Made by a program: the position numbers and the translations under genes
In this document: piece by piece, positions 24,906 through 32,270 of the stretch
Layout of the letters: each line of letters opens with the position of its first letter
Numbering within the stretch: position 1 is the stretch's first letter
Notes under the pieces: model-generated
Database searches by the model: none
What the model saw: the letters and a program-made list of their open reading frames with translations, nothing else
Told to the model about the DNA's origin: nothing
NCBI GenBank assembly: GCA_019118525.1
Contig: DWYV01000017.1
Location: 1-32,270, forward strand
Reading direction: 5' to 3'
DNA: 32,270 nt
Source of the DNA: Candidatus Bariatricus faecipullorum
GTDB taxonomy: Bacteria > Bacillota > Clostridia > Lachnospirales > Lachnospiraceae

Positions 24906-25649
24906 ATGAGACTGGTAATCGAACATCTGGAGAAACATTTTGAGAAAAAAGAAGTCCTGCGGGATATCGATTTTACATTTGAGAGCGGCAGAATTTACGG
25001 TCTGCTTGGGCGAAACGGAGCCGGAAAGACTACGCTTTTTAACTGCCTGAACCGGGACATCCGGACAGACGGCGGGTGCTTTTACCTGGAAGAAGAAGGG
25101 ACCCGGCGGGAAGTGGAACCGGAGGATATCGGCTACGTGCTTTCCACCCCTACGGTGCCGGAATTCCTGACGGCCAGGGAGTTTTTAAAATTTTTTCTGG
25201 ATATCAATGAAAAGTCCATTCCGAATCCCCGGAGTCTGGACGAATATTTTGATTATATCGGCATTCTGCCGGAGGACAGGGACCGGCTTTTAAAAGATTA
25301 TTCGCACGGCATGAAAAACAAAATGCAGATGCTGGTCAACATTATCGCCCGACCATCGGTGCTTCTGCTGGATGAGCCCCTGACTTCCCTGGACGTGGTG
25401 GCCTCCGAGGAGATGAAACAGCTTCTGCGGACCCTGAAGGAAGGACGCATTACCGTTTTTTCCACGCACATTCTGGACCTGGCCCTGGACTTATGCGACG
25501 TCATTGTCCTGTTAAGCCATGGCGAACTGGAAGTGGTGGATAAATCCAACCTGGACAACGGAGAATTTAAAGAAAAAATCATTGCAGCCCTGCGGGAGGA
25601 AAATCAGGCTTTAGAAAATGGAGGCCGGAGAGGAGAGACGCATGCTTAA
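24906..25649 (+). CDS. ABC transporter ATP-binding protein
   Basis: 247 residues; one nucleotide-binding domain of an exporter-type system. Walker A GRNGAGKT (K41), Walker B VLLLDEPLTSLD and the switch histidine in FSTHI are intact. The signature is the unusual YSHGMKNKMQ rather than LSGGQ, as in several ABC-2-type and bacitracin/lantibiotic-like exporters. GAAGGAGGG precedes the ATG. The stop codon lies inside the start region of the next gene, the membrane partner (8-base overlap). The substrate is not predictable; antimicrobial peptide or drug efflux would be usual for this class. Confidence 0.93.
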   Translation: MRLVIEHLEKHFEKKEVLRDIDFTFESGRIYGLLGRNGAGKTTLFNCLNRDIRTDGGCFYLEEEGTRREVEPEDIGYVLSTPTVPEFLTAREFLKFFLDINEKSIPNPRSLDEYFDYIGILPEDRDRLLKDYSHGMKNKMQMLVNIIARPSVLLLDEPLTSLDVVASEEMKQLLRTLKEGRITVFSTHILDLALDLCDVIVLLSHGELEVVDKSNLDNGEFKEKIIAALREENQALENGGRRGETHA

Positions 25650-27213
25650 AACACTGCTGATTTCCTTTTCCCTGAAAAATACATACCGGGTAAATACGAT
25701 TCTGTATTCCCTGAAGCAGGTTCCCCTGGTAAAGCGGCTGCTTCCCGATACCATTTACAGCGAGCGGGCCTTTAAAATCGCGGCAAACATTCTGTCCGGA
25801 ATCTGGGAAATGATTTCCGTCTTTCTGGGGAAATTTCTGTATTTTCTGTTTTTGATATCCGTGCCGGAAAGTCTGTACCGGACGGCAGGCAGGGCGGAAC
25901 TGTTCCTGCACCTGTTTTTGTTTCTTACGATAATAGGGGCGTACATGAACACGTATCTGTTCAACCCTACCAGGGACAAATATTACGCCATGATTTTAAT
26001 GCGGATGGACGCCTGGGAATATACCATTGGCGATTACGGATATTCCATGCTGAAGACCGTCGTGGGATTCCTTCCTTTTACCCTGTGGTTCGGACTCCGG
26101 TCCGGGGTGCCGCTTCCAGTGTGCCTTCTGTTTCCCTTTTCCGTGGCAGGAGTGAAGATGGCGGCGGCCTCCCTGTCCCTGCTGGATTATGAGAAAAGGG
26201 GAACGGTTACAAACGAGAACAGTCTGGGAAAATATCTCTGGATTCTGACCCTGGTGCTGCTTCTGGCGGCCTACCTGACTCCGGCCCTGGGCTACACCCT
26301 TCCGGAGCCCCTCTCCCTGGGATTTTTCCTGCTGTGTATTCCTCTGGGGGCAGCAGGTTTCTGGATTATCTGGCGGTTCCCCGGCTACCGGGCCATGTAC
26401 CAGGAACTGCTTTCCCGGCAGATGGCGTCGGTATCGGACACGCAGCAGATTTCCATGGAACTGAGCCAGAAATATATTTCTCTGGACAGAAATATCACCA
26501 GCAGGAAAAAGGGATTTGAATATTTGAACGAACTTTTTATCCGCAGACATCAGAAGATTCTGTGGAAATCCGTAAAACGGATTGCCGGGGCCTGCCTGGT
26601 ACTGCTGGCAGGAGCTCTGGCGGCTGTCCGGCTGTTCCCGGAGGCGGGAAGGGCGGTAAACCGGCTGCTTCTTACTTTTCTTCCTTATTTTGTATTTATT
26701 ATGTATTCCATCAACCGGGGAACGGGATTTACCAGGGCGCTGTTTATGAACTGCGACCACAGCCTGCTGACCTATCCGTTCTATAAAAAACCCGAGATGG
26801 TGCTGAAGCTTTTCCGCATCCGGCTGCGGGAAATCGTTAAGATAAACCTGCTTCCGGCAGCAGTGCTGGGAGGCGGACTGGATTTCCTGCTGTTTGCATC
26901 GGGAGGGACGGACAACGTGCTGAACTATGTGGTGATTTTTGTTTCCATTGTGTGCCTGAGTATCTTTTTCTCCGTGCACTATCTGACCATATACTACCTG
27001 CTGCAGCCTTACAATGCCGGAACCGAAGTCAAAAGCGCCACCTACCAGATTGTGCTGTCGGCTACCTATCTGGCCTGCTTTTTCCTGATGCAGCTGAAGA
27101 TGCCGACCCTGGTATTCGGGGGCGTATGTATCCTGTTCTGCGTGGGGTATTCCCTGGTGGCAGGGGGGCTGGTCTACCGGCTGGCGCCGCGGACTTTCCG
27201 GCTCAGGCAGTAA
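25642..27213 (+). CDS. ABC transporter membrane protein (ABC-2-like), substrate unknown
   Basis: 523 residues with about ten to twelve hydrophobic helices and no soluble domain of note; membrane half of the exporter made with the preceding ATPase. Segments such as AYMNTYLFNPTRDKYYAMILMRMDAWEYTIGDYGYSMLKT in the first third resemble ABC-2 permeases from Firmicutes. A central amphipathic region (about 245-305, rich in Gln, Lys and Arg) is likely cytoplasmic. The ATG at 25642 is preferred over upstream codons because AGGAGAGA precedes it; overlap with the ATPase gene supports coupled synthesis. The name of the transported compound cannot be derived from the sequence. Confidence 0.82.
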   Translation: MLKTLLISFSLKNTYRVNTILYSLKQVPLVKRLLPDTIYSERAFKIAANILSGIWEMISVFLGKFLYFLFLISVPESLYRTAGRAELFLHLFLFLTIIGAYMNTYLFNPTRDKYYAMILMRMDAWEYTIGDYGYSMLKTVVGFLPFTLWFGLRSGVPLPVCLLFPFSVAGVKMAAASLSLLDYEKRGTVTNENSLGKYLWILTLVLLLAAYLTPALGYTLPEPLSLGFFLLCIPLGAAGFWIIWRFPGYRAMYQELLSRQMASVSDTQQISMELSQKYISLDRNITSRKKGFEYLNELFIRRHQKILWKSVKRIAGACLVLLAGALAAVRLFPEAGRAVNRLLLTFLPYFVFIMYSINRGTGFTRALFMNCDHSLLTYPFYKKPEMVLKLFRIRLREIVKINLLPAAVLGGGLDFLLFASGGTDNVLNYVVIFVSIVCLSIFFSVHYLTIYYLLQPYNAGTEVKSATYQIVLSATYLACFFLMQLKMPTLVFGGVCILFCVGYSLVAGGLVYRLAPRTFRLRQ

Positions 27214-27227
27214 GATGGAGCGCGGGA

Positions 27228-27256
27228 TTGACTGGAAGAGAAAAGTCATCTAAAAT
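27228..27256 (+). promoter_or_regulatory. Promoter with internal dyad before the fused ABC transporter
   Basis: TTGACT at 27228-27233, 17-base spacer, TAAAAT at 27251-27256. A short dyad TGACT (27229-27233) / AGTCA (27244-27248) lies within the promoter and could be an operator. The start codon is 35 bases downstream of the -10 box. Confidence 0.62.
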
Positions 27257-27291
27257 GAGGGGTAAATGACATTTGAAAGGACAGAATTTCT

Positions 27292-30200
27292 ATGCTACAG
27301 ATTAAAAATGTCTGCAAGGAATACCGGACCGGAAGTCTGGTGCAGAAGGCCCTGGACGGGGTCAGCCTGAACCTCCGGGACAATGAGTTTGTGGCCATTC
27401 TTGGCCCCAGCGGTTCCGGAAAAACCACCCTCCTCAATATCATCGGCGGGCTGGACCGGTATGACAGCGGCGATTTGATTATCAATGGGATTTCTACAAA
27501 ACAGTATAAAGACCGGGACTGGGATTCCTACCGGAATCATACCATCGGGTTTGTGTTCCAGAGTTATAATCTGATTACCCATCAGACGATTCTGGCAAAC
27601 GTGGAACTGGCTCTTACCATTTCCGGCGTGGGAAAGGGAGAGCGGAGAGAGCGGGCCGCCCGCGCCCTGGAAAAGGTGGGACTGGGAGACCAGCTTCACA
27701 AAAAGCCGGGCCAGCTCTCCGGAGGACAGATGCAGCGTGTGGCGATTGCCCGTGCACTGGTCAATGACCCGGACATTGTGCTGGCTGACGAACCTACCGG
27801 CGCCCTGGACAGCGAGACCAGTGTGCAGGTGATGGATCTTCTCCGGGAAGTGGCAAAGGACCGGCTGGTCGTGATGGTTACCCACAATCCGGAACTGGCC
27901 CAGGAGTACGCCACCCGGATTGTAAAGCTGAAGGACGGAAAAATCCGTTCCGATTCGGATGAATTTGTACTAAAGGAAGAAGAACTGGCGGAGCCGGAGC
28001 ACCGGAACATGGGAAAATCCTCCATGTCCTTTCTGACGGCGCTGTCTTTAAGCTTTAATAACCTGCGGACCAAGAAAGCCAGGACCCTGCTGACCTCCTT
28101 TGCCGGGTCTATCGGAATCATCGGCATTGCCCTGATTCTCGCCCTCTCCACCGGGGTCAACCGGTACATTCAGCAGGTGGAGGAAGAGACTCTGTCTGAA
28201 TATCCCCTTCAGATTCAGAGTACCGGCCTGGATTTAAGTTCCATGATGGGCGGGGAGGCCGCCGGGCAGACCAGCCAGAAACAGGCCGGAGAAGTGGGGA
28301 TTATGAACATTATCACGGATATGTTTTCCACCATGGACTCCAATGACCTGGAATCTCTGAAGGTATACCTGGACAGTGGGGAAAGCGGAATCGAAAATTA
28401 TACAAATGCCATTGAGTATACCTACAGTGTGGAACCCCGGATATACCGGCAGGAGGAGGACGGAAGCGTCCGGCAGGTTCACCCCGACCAGTCTTTTCAG
28501 TCACTGGGTCTGGGCTCCGGAAATGCCTCCAACAGCATGATGTCCTCCATGATGAGCACAGACGTGTTCTTCGCAATGCCGGAAAATGAGAACCTTTACA
28601 AGGGACAGTATGACGTGAAGGCGGGACGCTGGCCTGAGAATGACAATGAGTGCGTTCTGGTACTGACTTCCGGCGGAAGTGTCAGCGATTTTATGCTGTA
28701 CACCATGGGACTGCGGGATCCGCTGGAACTGGATGAGATGATTCGGCAGTTTGCCAACGAGGAAACCGTGGAGGTGCCGGAAAACAGCGACAGATATTCC
28801 TATGAAGATTTTCTGGGGATTACCTTTAAGCTGGTAAATGCCGCCGACTGCTATACCTATGACAGTCAGTATCATGTATGGCAGGATAAAACCGGGGATG
28901 AGACGTTTATGGAAAACCTGGTGGCAGACAGCGAGGATTTGACGATTGTCGGCGTGGTGCAGCCAGCCGAAGGGGCCAACGGCATGGCCTTAAGTTCGGG
29001 TATCTGCTATCCGCCTTCTTTAATCCGTCATGTGGCGGAAGAAGCGAAAAACAGCGAGATTGTCAGACAGCAGATAGCCCAGCCCGGAATCAACGTGTTT
29101 ACCGGAGAGGCGTTTGGCGAGGAGAGCCAGGAAGAGTTTGACATGAGTTCTCTGTTTACCATAGACGCAGAGGCTCTGCAGAGCGCCTTCGGTTTCGATG
29201 AGAGCGCCCTGACCCAGGGGCTTTCCGGCGCCTTTGATTTCTCCGGTCTGACCGGAAATACAGCCTCTTTCGGCGGCACGGCGGACCTGGCGGGACTGCT
29301 GAACCTGGAGGATATCCAGATGGAACTGCCGGAGATGTCCGGTATCTCCATGGAAGACCTGCTGGGCGAAATCCGGATTCAGGTGTCGGAAGACAGCCTG
29401 CGGCAGACGGCCCAGGGACTGCTGGAAGGGTACCAGAACTATGCGGCCTCCCACCCGGAGGCGGATTTTTCCAGCCTGGGCGAGAATTTCCAGGCCTTCC
29501 TGCAGAGCAGTGAAGGACAGCGGATTCTGATAGAAAATATCCGGGAAATTATTGAGGCCAACGGCGACATCACCGTGTCAACGGACCAGTTCCAGCAGAT
29601 GTTCCAGGAGCTGTTTACCGGATTTCAGGGATGGGCCGCCGGAAAGGGATATACGGACGGCAGCCGCTTTGGCGAGTACTTCATGGAGTATCTGCAGAGC
29701 GGTGCGGCAAATGATATTCTGAACAAATGGGCGGGAGAGATTTTTGAACTGAGCGGAGACATTACCATTACTCAGGAGCAGATACAGAAACTGGCCGGGG
29801 AACTGGCATCCGGGTATCTGTCCTATGCCCAGGAAAACGGGTACCCGGACCCCAGTAAGATGGGAGAATATTTCCTGGATTACCTGGGAACGGAGGAGGC
29901 GCAGGCCCTGCTATCCCAGGGTATCGGAAGCATGGTGGATACGGGAAACCTGGAGCAGCAGATTGGCACGGCCATCCAGAATTATATGGGCCAGGTGGCC
30001 GGCTCCTTTACGGAGGAAATGGCACAGAATCTGGAAAGCCAGATAACTTCGGCGGTACAGCAGATGATGAACCAGATATCCGGCCAGATGCAGACGGCCA
30101 TGACCCGGGCAGCCTCCCGGCTGGGCAGCAATATTCAGAATGCCCTGCAGATAAATCCGGACGCCTTCCTGAATGCCTTTGAATCCAGCATGGACGCCCA

Positions 30201-30870
30201 GGAACTGAGCGAGCTTCTGATGGCCATGAACAGCACCGGTTCCTCCACTTACGAAGGGAACCTGCAGAGTCTGGGGTACGTGGACTTTGACGTGCCCAGT
30301 TCCATTTCCATCTATCCTACGGATTTCGAGAGCAAGGAGCAGGTCGTGGCCATCCTGGATGATTACAACAGCCGGATGGAAGCAGAAGGAAAGAAGGAGC
30401 AGGTTATTACTTATACAGACATTGTAGGGGCGCTGATGTCCTCGGTGACCGACATCATAGACCTTATCAGCTATGTGCTGATTGCCTTTGTGGGCATCTC
30501 CCTGGTGGTATCCTCCATCATGATAGGAGTCATCACCTACATCAGCGTGCTGGAACGGAGAAAAGAAATCGGAATTCTGCGTGCCATCGGCGCTTCCAAA
30601 GGGAATATTTCCCAGGTGTTTAACGCCGAGACCTTTATCATCGGACTGTGCGCCGGACTTATCGGTATCGGCTTAAGTCTCCTCCTGCTGATTCCGGGCA
30701 ACGCCCTGATTCATTATCTGGCAGGAAATAATGACGTTAATGCCGTTCTGCCGGCTCTGCCGGCGGTGATTCTCATCCTGCTGAGCGTGGGACTGACCCT
30801 GCTTGGCGGACTGATACCTTCCAGAAAGGCGGCAAAGAGCGACCCGGTTACGGCACTTCGGGTAGAGTAG
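27292..30870 (+). CDS. Fused ATPase/FtsX-type ABC transporter with large repeat-bearing extracellular domain
   Basis: 1192 residues in one chain. Residues 1-225 are a MacB/LolD-type ATPase: Walker A GPSGSGKT (K44), signature [14 protein letters not shown], Walker [13 protein letters not shown]. After a linker, the first permease helix lies at about 268-288 ([20 protein letters not shown]), then some 760 extracellular residues, and three C-terminal helices (about 1058-1080, 1107-1130, 1150-1172) with the FtsX motif [21 protein letters not shown] between. This fold works as a mechanical lever on outside partners rather than a pore in the classical sense. The extracellular part holds three tandem 64-residue repeats (697-888) and long amphipathic helices. 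Start supported by GAAAGGA. Efflux of antimicrobial peptides or cell-wall regulation are both possible; the substrate is unknown. Usual MacB extracellular domains are about 200-250 residues, so this one is greatly enlarged. Confidence 0.92.
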   Translation: MLQIKNVCKEYRTGSLVQKALDGVSLNLRDNEFVAILGPSGSGKTTLLNIIGGLDRYDSGDLIINGISTKQYKDRDWDSYRNHTIGFVFQSYNLITHQTILANVELALTISGVGKGERRERAARALEKVGLGDQLHKKPGQLSGGQMQRVAIARALVNDPDIVLADEPTGALDSETSVQVMDLLREVAKDRLVVMVTHNPELAQEYATRIVKLKDGKIRSDSDEFVLKEEELAEPEHRNMGKSSMSFLTALSLSFNNLRTKKARTLLTSFAGSIGIIGIALILALSTGVNRYIQQVEEETLSEYPLQIQSTGLDLSSMMGGEAAGQTSQKQAGEVGIMNIITDMFSTMDSNDLESLKVYLDSGESGIENYTNAIEYTYSVEPRIYRQEEDGSVRQVHPDQSFQSLGLGSGNASNSMMSSMMSTDVFFAMPENENLYKGQYDVKAGRWPENDNECVLVLTSGGSVSDFMLYTMGLRDPLELDEMIRQFANEETVEVPENSDRYSYEDFLGITFKLVNAADCYTYDSQYHVWQDKTGDETFMENLVADSEDLTIVGVVQPAEGANGMALSSGICYPPSLIRHVAEEAKNSEIVRQQIAQPGINVFTGEAFGEESQEEFDMSSLFTIDAEALQSAFGFDESALTQGLSGAFDFSGLTGNTASFGGTADLAGLLNLEDIQMELPEMSGISMEDLLGEIRIQVSEDSLRQTAQGLLEGYQNYAASHPEADFSSLGENFQAFLQSSEGQRILIENIREIIEANGDITVSTDQFQQMFQELFTGFQGWAAGKGYTDGSRFGEYFMEYLQSGAANDILNKWAGEIFELSGDITITQEQIQKLAGELASGYLSYAQENGYPDPSKMGEYFLDYLGTEEAQALLSQGIGSMVDTGNLEQQIGTAIQNYMGQVAGSFTEEMAQNLESQITSAVQQMMNQISGQMQTAMTRAASRLGSNIQNALQINPDAFLNAFESSMDAQELSELLMAMNSTGSSTYEGNLQSLGYVDFDVPSSISIYPTDFESKEQVVAILDDYNSRMEAEGKKEQVITYTDIVGALMSSVTDIIDLISYVLIAFVGISLVVSSIMIGVITYISVLERRKEIGILRAIGASKGNISQVFNAETFIIGLCAGLIGIGLSLLLLIPGNALIHYLAGNNDVNAVLPALPAVILILLSVGLTLLGGLIPSRKAAKSDPVTALRVE
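29380..29955 (+). repeat. Three tandem 64-codon repeats inside the fused ABC transporter gene
   Basis: Repeat units are residues 697-760, 761-824 and 825-888. Each begins with a short strand ([27 protein letters not shown]), then a helix with [10 protein letters not shown] / [10 protein letters not shown] / [10 protein letters not shown], a loop ending in [10 protein letters not shown] / [10 protein letters not shown] / [10 protein letters not shown], a second helix, and GDI at the junctions. The exact 64-residue spacing with no gaps indicates duplication; DNA-level identity is low, so it is old. Confidence 0.85.
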
Positions 30871-30893
30871 TGTAAAAAGAGAGAACAAAAAGA

Positions 30894-30936
30894 AAAAGAG
30901 CTTCCCGGCGGCATATCACAGCCAGGAAGCTCTTTT
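30894..30936. terminator. Bidirectional intrinsic terminator
   Basis: A 12-bp perfect stem (AAAAGAGCTTCC 30894-30905 with GGAAGCTCTTTT 30925-30936) lies between two convergent genes. The A-run on the left and T-run on the right allow it to end transcription from both sides. Confidence 0.93.
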
Positions 30937-30955
30937 GATTTGTACAGATAAATGT

Positions 30956-31453
30956 TTATTCATTGCAGGGAAGCAGTTCCAGCAGCCGTTCAACGGCTTT
31001 AAGGGGGAAGTCGCCGGGAGGAGGATTCCTTTTCAGACTCTCCAGTAAATCCCGGGTATTCCGGCTCTGGGGCAGCATGTAGCCGGATTCCCGCAGCAGG
31101 TCTTCGCTGACCAGACGGATAGATTTCGTCATGGCTGTCATGAGGCGGTACAGACCGTCTTTTTCTGTTTCACGGGCCATCCGGGCGGTAAGAGCTTCCT
31201 GATTAGCCTTACTTTCTGCCAGGGAGAAGGAAGCCGACAGAACACGGGCGTCTTTTTTCTGCTGGGGAGGATATTCTGCCGGTACCATGGAGATGGCGCC
31301 ACCCGGACAGGCAGCCGCGCAGATGCCACAGCCCGTACATTTTGTGGTGTCAATGATACTGTCTTCTGTATCGGTGGCTCCGGTTGGACAGACGTACAGG
31401 CACAGACAGTCTTTTGTGCAAAGCCTCAGATTTCTTACAGCAGTCTGTTTCAT
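30956..31453 (-). CDS. Ferredoxin-like 4Fe-4S protein with helical tail
   Basis: 165 residues. The N-terminal 55 residues form a ferredoxin domain. The second cluster motif is canonical (C39, C42, C45, C49 followed by Pro in KCTGCGICAAACPGGA). The first is irregular: C12, C16, C18 and C22 (CTKDCLCLYVCP) instead of C-x2-C-x2-C-x3-CP. The remaining 110 residues are helical and charged and not recognised. It follows the double-rubredoxin gene in the same unit with a 4-base overlap (ATGA), so it probably hands electrons to that protein; this is inference. Terminated by the shared hairpin at 30894-30936. Confidence 0.85.
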   Translation of the reverse strand: MKQTAVRNLRLCTKDCLCLYVCPTGATDTEDSIIDTTKCTGCGICAAACPGGAISMVPAEYPPQQKKDARVLSASFSLAESKANQEALTARMARETEKDGLYRLMTAMTKSIRLVSEDLLRESGYMLPQSRNTRDLLESLKRNPPPGDFPLKAVERLLELLPCNE

Positions 31454-32091
31454 ACGGAATCCCTCCCTTTTACTTCTTCGAATTTCCAGTCAGGAACTTT
31501 ACAGACAGGGCAGAGTGCGGGCGGTGTATCACCCATATAGATAAACCCGCACACAGAGCATACCCAGAGGCGGGTATCTTCCAGGAAGGTTTCCCCAGAT
31601 TCCAGATAGGCCTCTGTCAGGTAATTGAGCATATTTGTTACTTTTTCACCCCAGACGCAGACGCGTTGGGTTCCGCGGTCATTTTGCGCTTCTGCGGAAG
31701 CCTTTACAGCAGGATATCCCTTTTCCCGGTCCTGCTGAATCAGTTCTGCAAGACCATCCAGCCCGGTCTCCGAATTTTCTGACATGGCTGCCGTAAAATA
31801 TTCTCCCAGCTGGCGGAACAGTCCGGCTTCTTCCTCTTTGTACTGCTTTTCACAGCCTCTGGCAAGGCTGGTACAGAGAGCAGCAAGCACACCTGCGGAC
31901 AGTTCTTTGCTGTCTTCCAGGTCTGTCACCGGAGTGGCAGGACTTTTGGCGGCTTCTTTTTTTTCTGGTGCAAAGGCGGATTTTGCTGCTTTGCAAAGTG
32001 GACATCTCCAGGATGGGGGTAGACTGGAAAAGGGAATGCTTTCCCGGGCCTCATCATAAATATATCCACATATGGAACAGACATATCTCAT
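31450..32091 (-). CDS. Double-rubredoxin protein, rubrerythrin-like
   Basis: 213 residues. The N-terminal rubredoxin-like iron site has C5/C8 (VCSICGYIY) and C30/C33 (WRCPLCKA). The C-terminal rubredoxin-like site is WVCSVCGFIYMGDTPPALCPVCKVPDWKFEEV, the usual end of rubrerythrin. Between them lie about 130 helical residues that occupy the position of the rubrerythrin four-helix diiron domain, but I cannot find its full set of Glu/His ligands (the ExxH motifs are missing), so peroxide reduction at a diiron site is doubtful. It may act as an electron carrier or iron-sulfur-independent redox sensor in the oxidative-stress response. AGGAAAGGAGG stands before the ATG. Transcribed first, then the ferredoxin gene. 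Confidence 0.83.
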   Translation of the reverse strand: MRYVCSICGYIYDEARESIPFSSLPPSWRCPLCKAAKSAFAPEKKEAAKSPATPVTDLEDSKELSAGVLAALCTSLARGCEKQYKEEEAGLFRQLGEYFTAAMSENSETGLDGLAELIQQDREKGYPAVKASAEAQNDRGTQRVCVWGEKVTNMLNYLTEAYLESGETFLEDTRLWVCSVCGFIYMGDTPPALCPVCKVPDWKFEEVKGRDSV

Positions 32092-32180
32092 TTTCTTCCT
32101 CCTTTCCTTTTAAATAGACCGTTACTTATTTCTGTTCACAGATTTGTATTTTCTGAAATAAATTCAGATTAATTAAAATA

Positions 32181-32209
32181 ATTATAATAATTATACATAC
32201 AAAAGTCAA
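32181..32209 (-). promoter_or_regulatory. Promoter of the double-rubredoxin/ferredoxin operon
   Basis: On the minus strand TTGACT (32204-32209) and TATAAT (32181-32186) are 17 bases apart. A second TATAAT at 32190-32195 is too close to this -35 box. The leader to the ATG is about 80 bases and AT-rich. Confidence 0.75.
32182..32196. promoter_or_regulatory. PerR-box-like operator overlapping the -10 region
   Basis: TTATAATAATTATAC matches the PerR consensus TTATAATNATTATAA at all fixed positions but the last. It covers the -10 box of the minus-strand promoter, the position expected for repression that is lifted by peroxide. PerR controls rubrerythrin-type genes in clostridia. The AT-rich surroundings raise the chance of a random match. 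Confidence 0.65.
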
Positions 32210-32229
32210 TAAAAATAATTATTTTTATT
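32208..32229. promoter_or_regulatory. 22-bp perfect AT palindrome in the divergent intergenic region
   Basis: The sequence reads the same on both strands for 22 bases, centred between 32218 and 32219. It overlaps the -35 box of the minus-strand promoter by two bases and stands 5 bases before the ribosome site of the divergent gene, so it could be a second operator for either side. Confidence 0.5.
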
Positions 32230-32241
32230 ATTAAAAGGAGA

Positions 32242-32270
32242 ATGAAAATTAAAGCGGTAAGGATAGAAGG
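32242..32270 (+). CDS. Start of a divergent gene, cut by the window end
   Basis: An AAAGGAG ribosome site at 32234-32240 is followed directly by ATG at 32242, and nine codons (MKIKAVRIE) stay open to the window edge. Too short to identify. It shares the PerR-like intergenic region with the minus-strand redox operon. Confidence 0.4.

Noticed and set aside
32204-32270. Mobile-element end at the AT-rich right edge
   Set aside because: The AT-rich stretch is explained by a promoter, operators and a ribosome site; no inverted repeat pair or target duplication is visible.

Overview
The window looks like chromosome from a strictly anaerobic gut-type Clostridia, most likely Lachnospiraceae. The reasons are moderate-to-high GC, AGGAGG-type ribosome sites, a T-box leader in front of pheST, a DUF3842 gene, a domain-swapped GH3 glucosidase of the Ruminococcus/Butyrivibrio type, nickel-pincer (lar) genes, and a rubredoxin/rubrerythrin-like oxidative-stress operon. 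The genus is inference. Almost all genes are on the + strand; only the last two complete genes are on the - strand.

Layout. (1) 1-5226: molybdenum block with a short ModE-like regulator, moaA, a MOSC-MogA fusion, and the molybdate importer modABC. (2) 5266-5523: a consensus promoter and a structured, terminated non-coding RNA that I read as 6S RNA. (3) 5633-8494: a YihY/BrkB membrane protein overlapping a LytTR response regulator and an AgrC-like sensor kinase. (4) 8677-14713: two GH3 glycosidases flanking a GtrA-like membrane protein. The first GH3 has reversed domain order and appears anchored in the membrane at both ends. (5) 14710-21295: a T-box leader followed by pheS, pheT, sppA, an RDD membrane protein and queA, tightly packed. 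A GC-rich palindromic element sits between the T-box terminator and pheS. (6) 21375-24833: a perfect consensus promoter, a DUF3842 gene, an attenuator with alternative pairing, then larE-larB-larC for the nickel-pincer nucleotide cofactor. (7) 24855-30870: an ABC-2-like exporter pair, then a fused ATPase/FtsX permease with three tandem 64-residue repeats in its extracellular part. (8) 30894-32270: a bidirectional terminator, a minus-strand operon of a double-rubredoxin protein and a ferredoxin-like protein with a PerR-box-like operator in its promoter, and the first codons of a divergent gene.

The strongest points for a second look are: the lar leader (mutually exclusive hairpins directly before larE); the three-cysteine LarE, which suggests a cluster-dependent rather than sacrificial sulfur transferase; the doubly anchored permuted GH3 beside GtrA and a second GH3; the exact 64-residue repeats in the FtsX-type transporter; the near-perfect PerR box; and a palindromic repeat present at two distant sites. 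No CRISPR array, tRNA, rRNA, transposase or prophage gene was seen.
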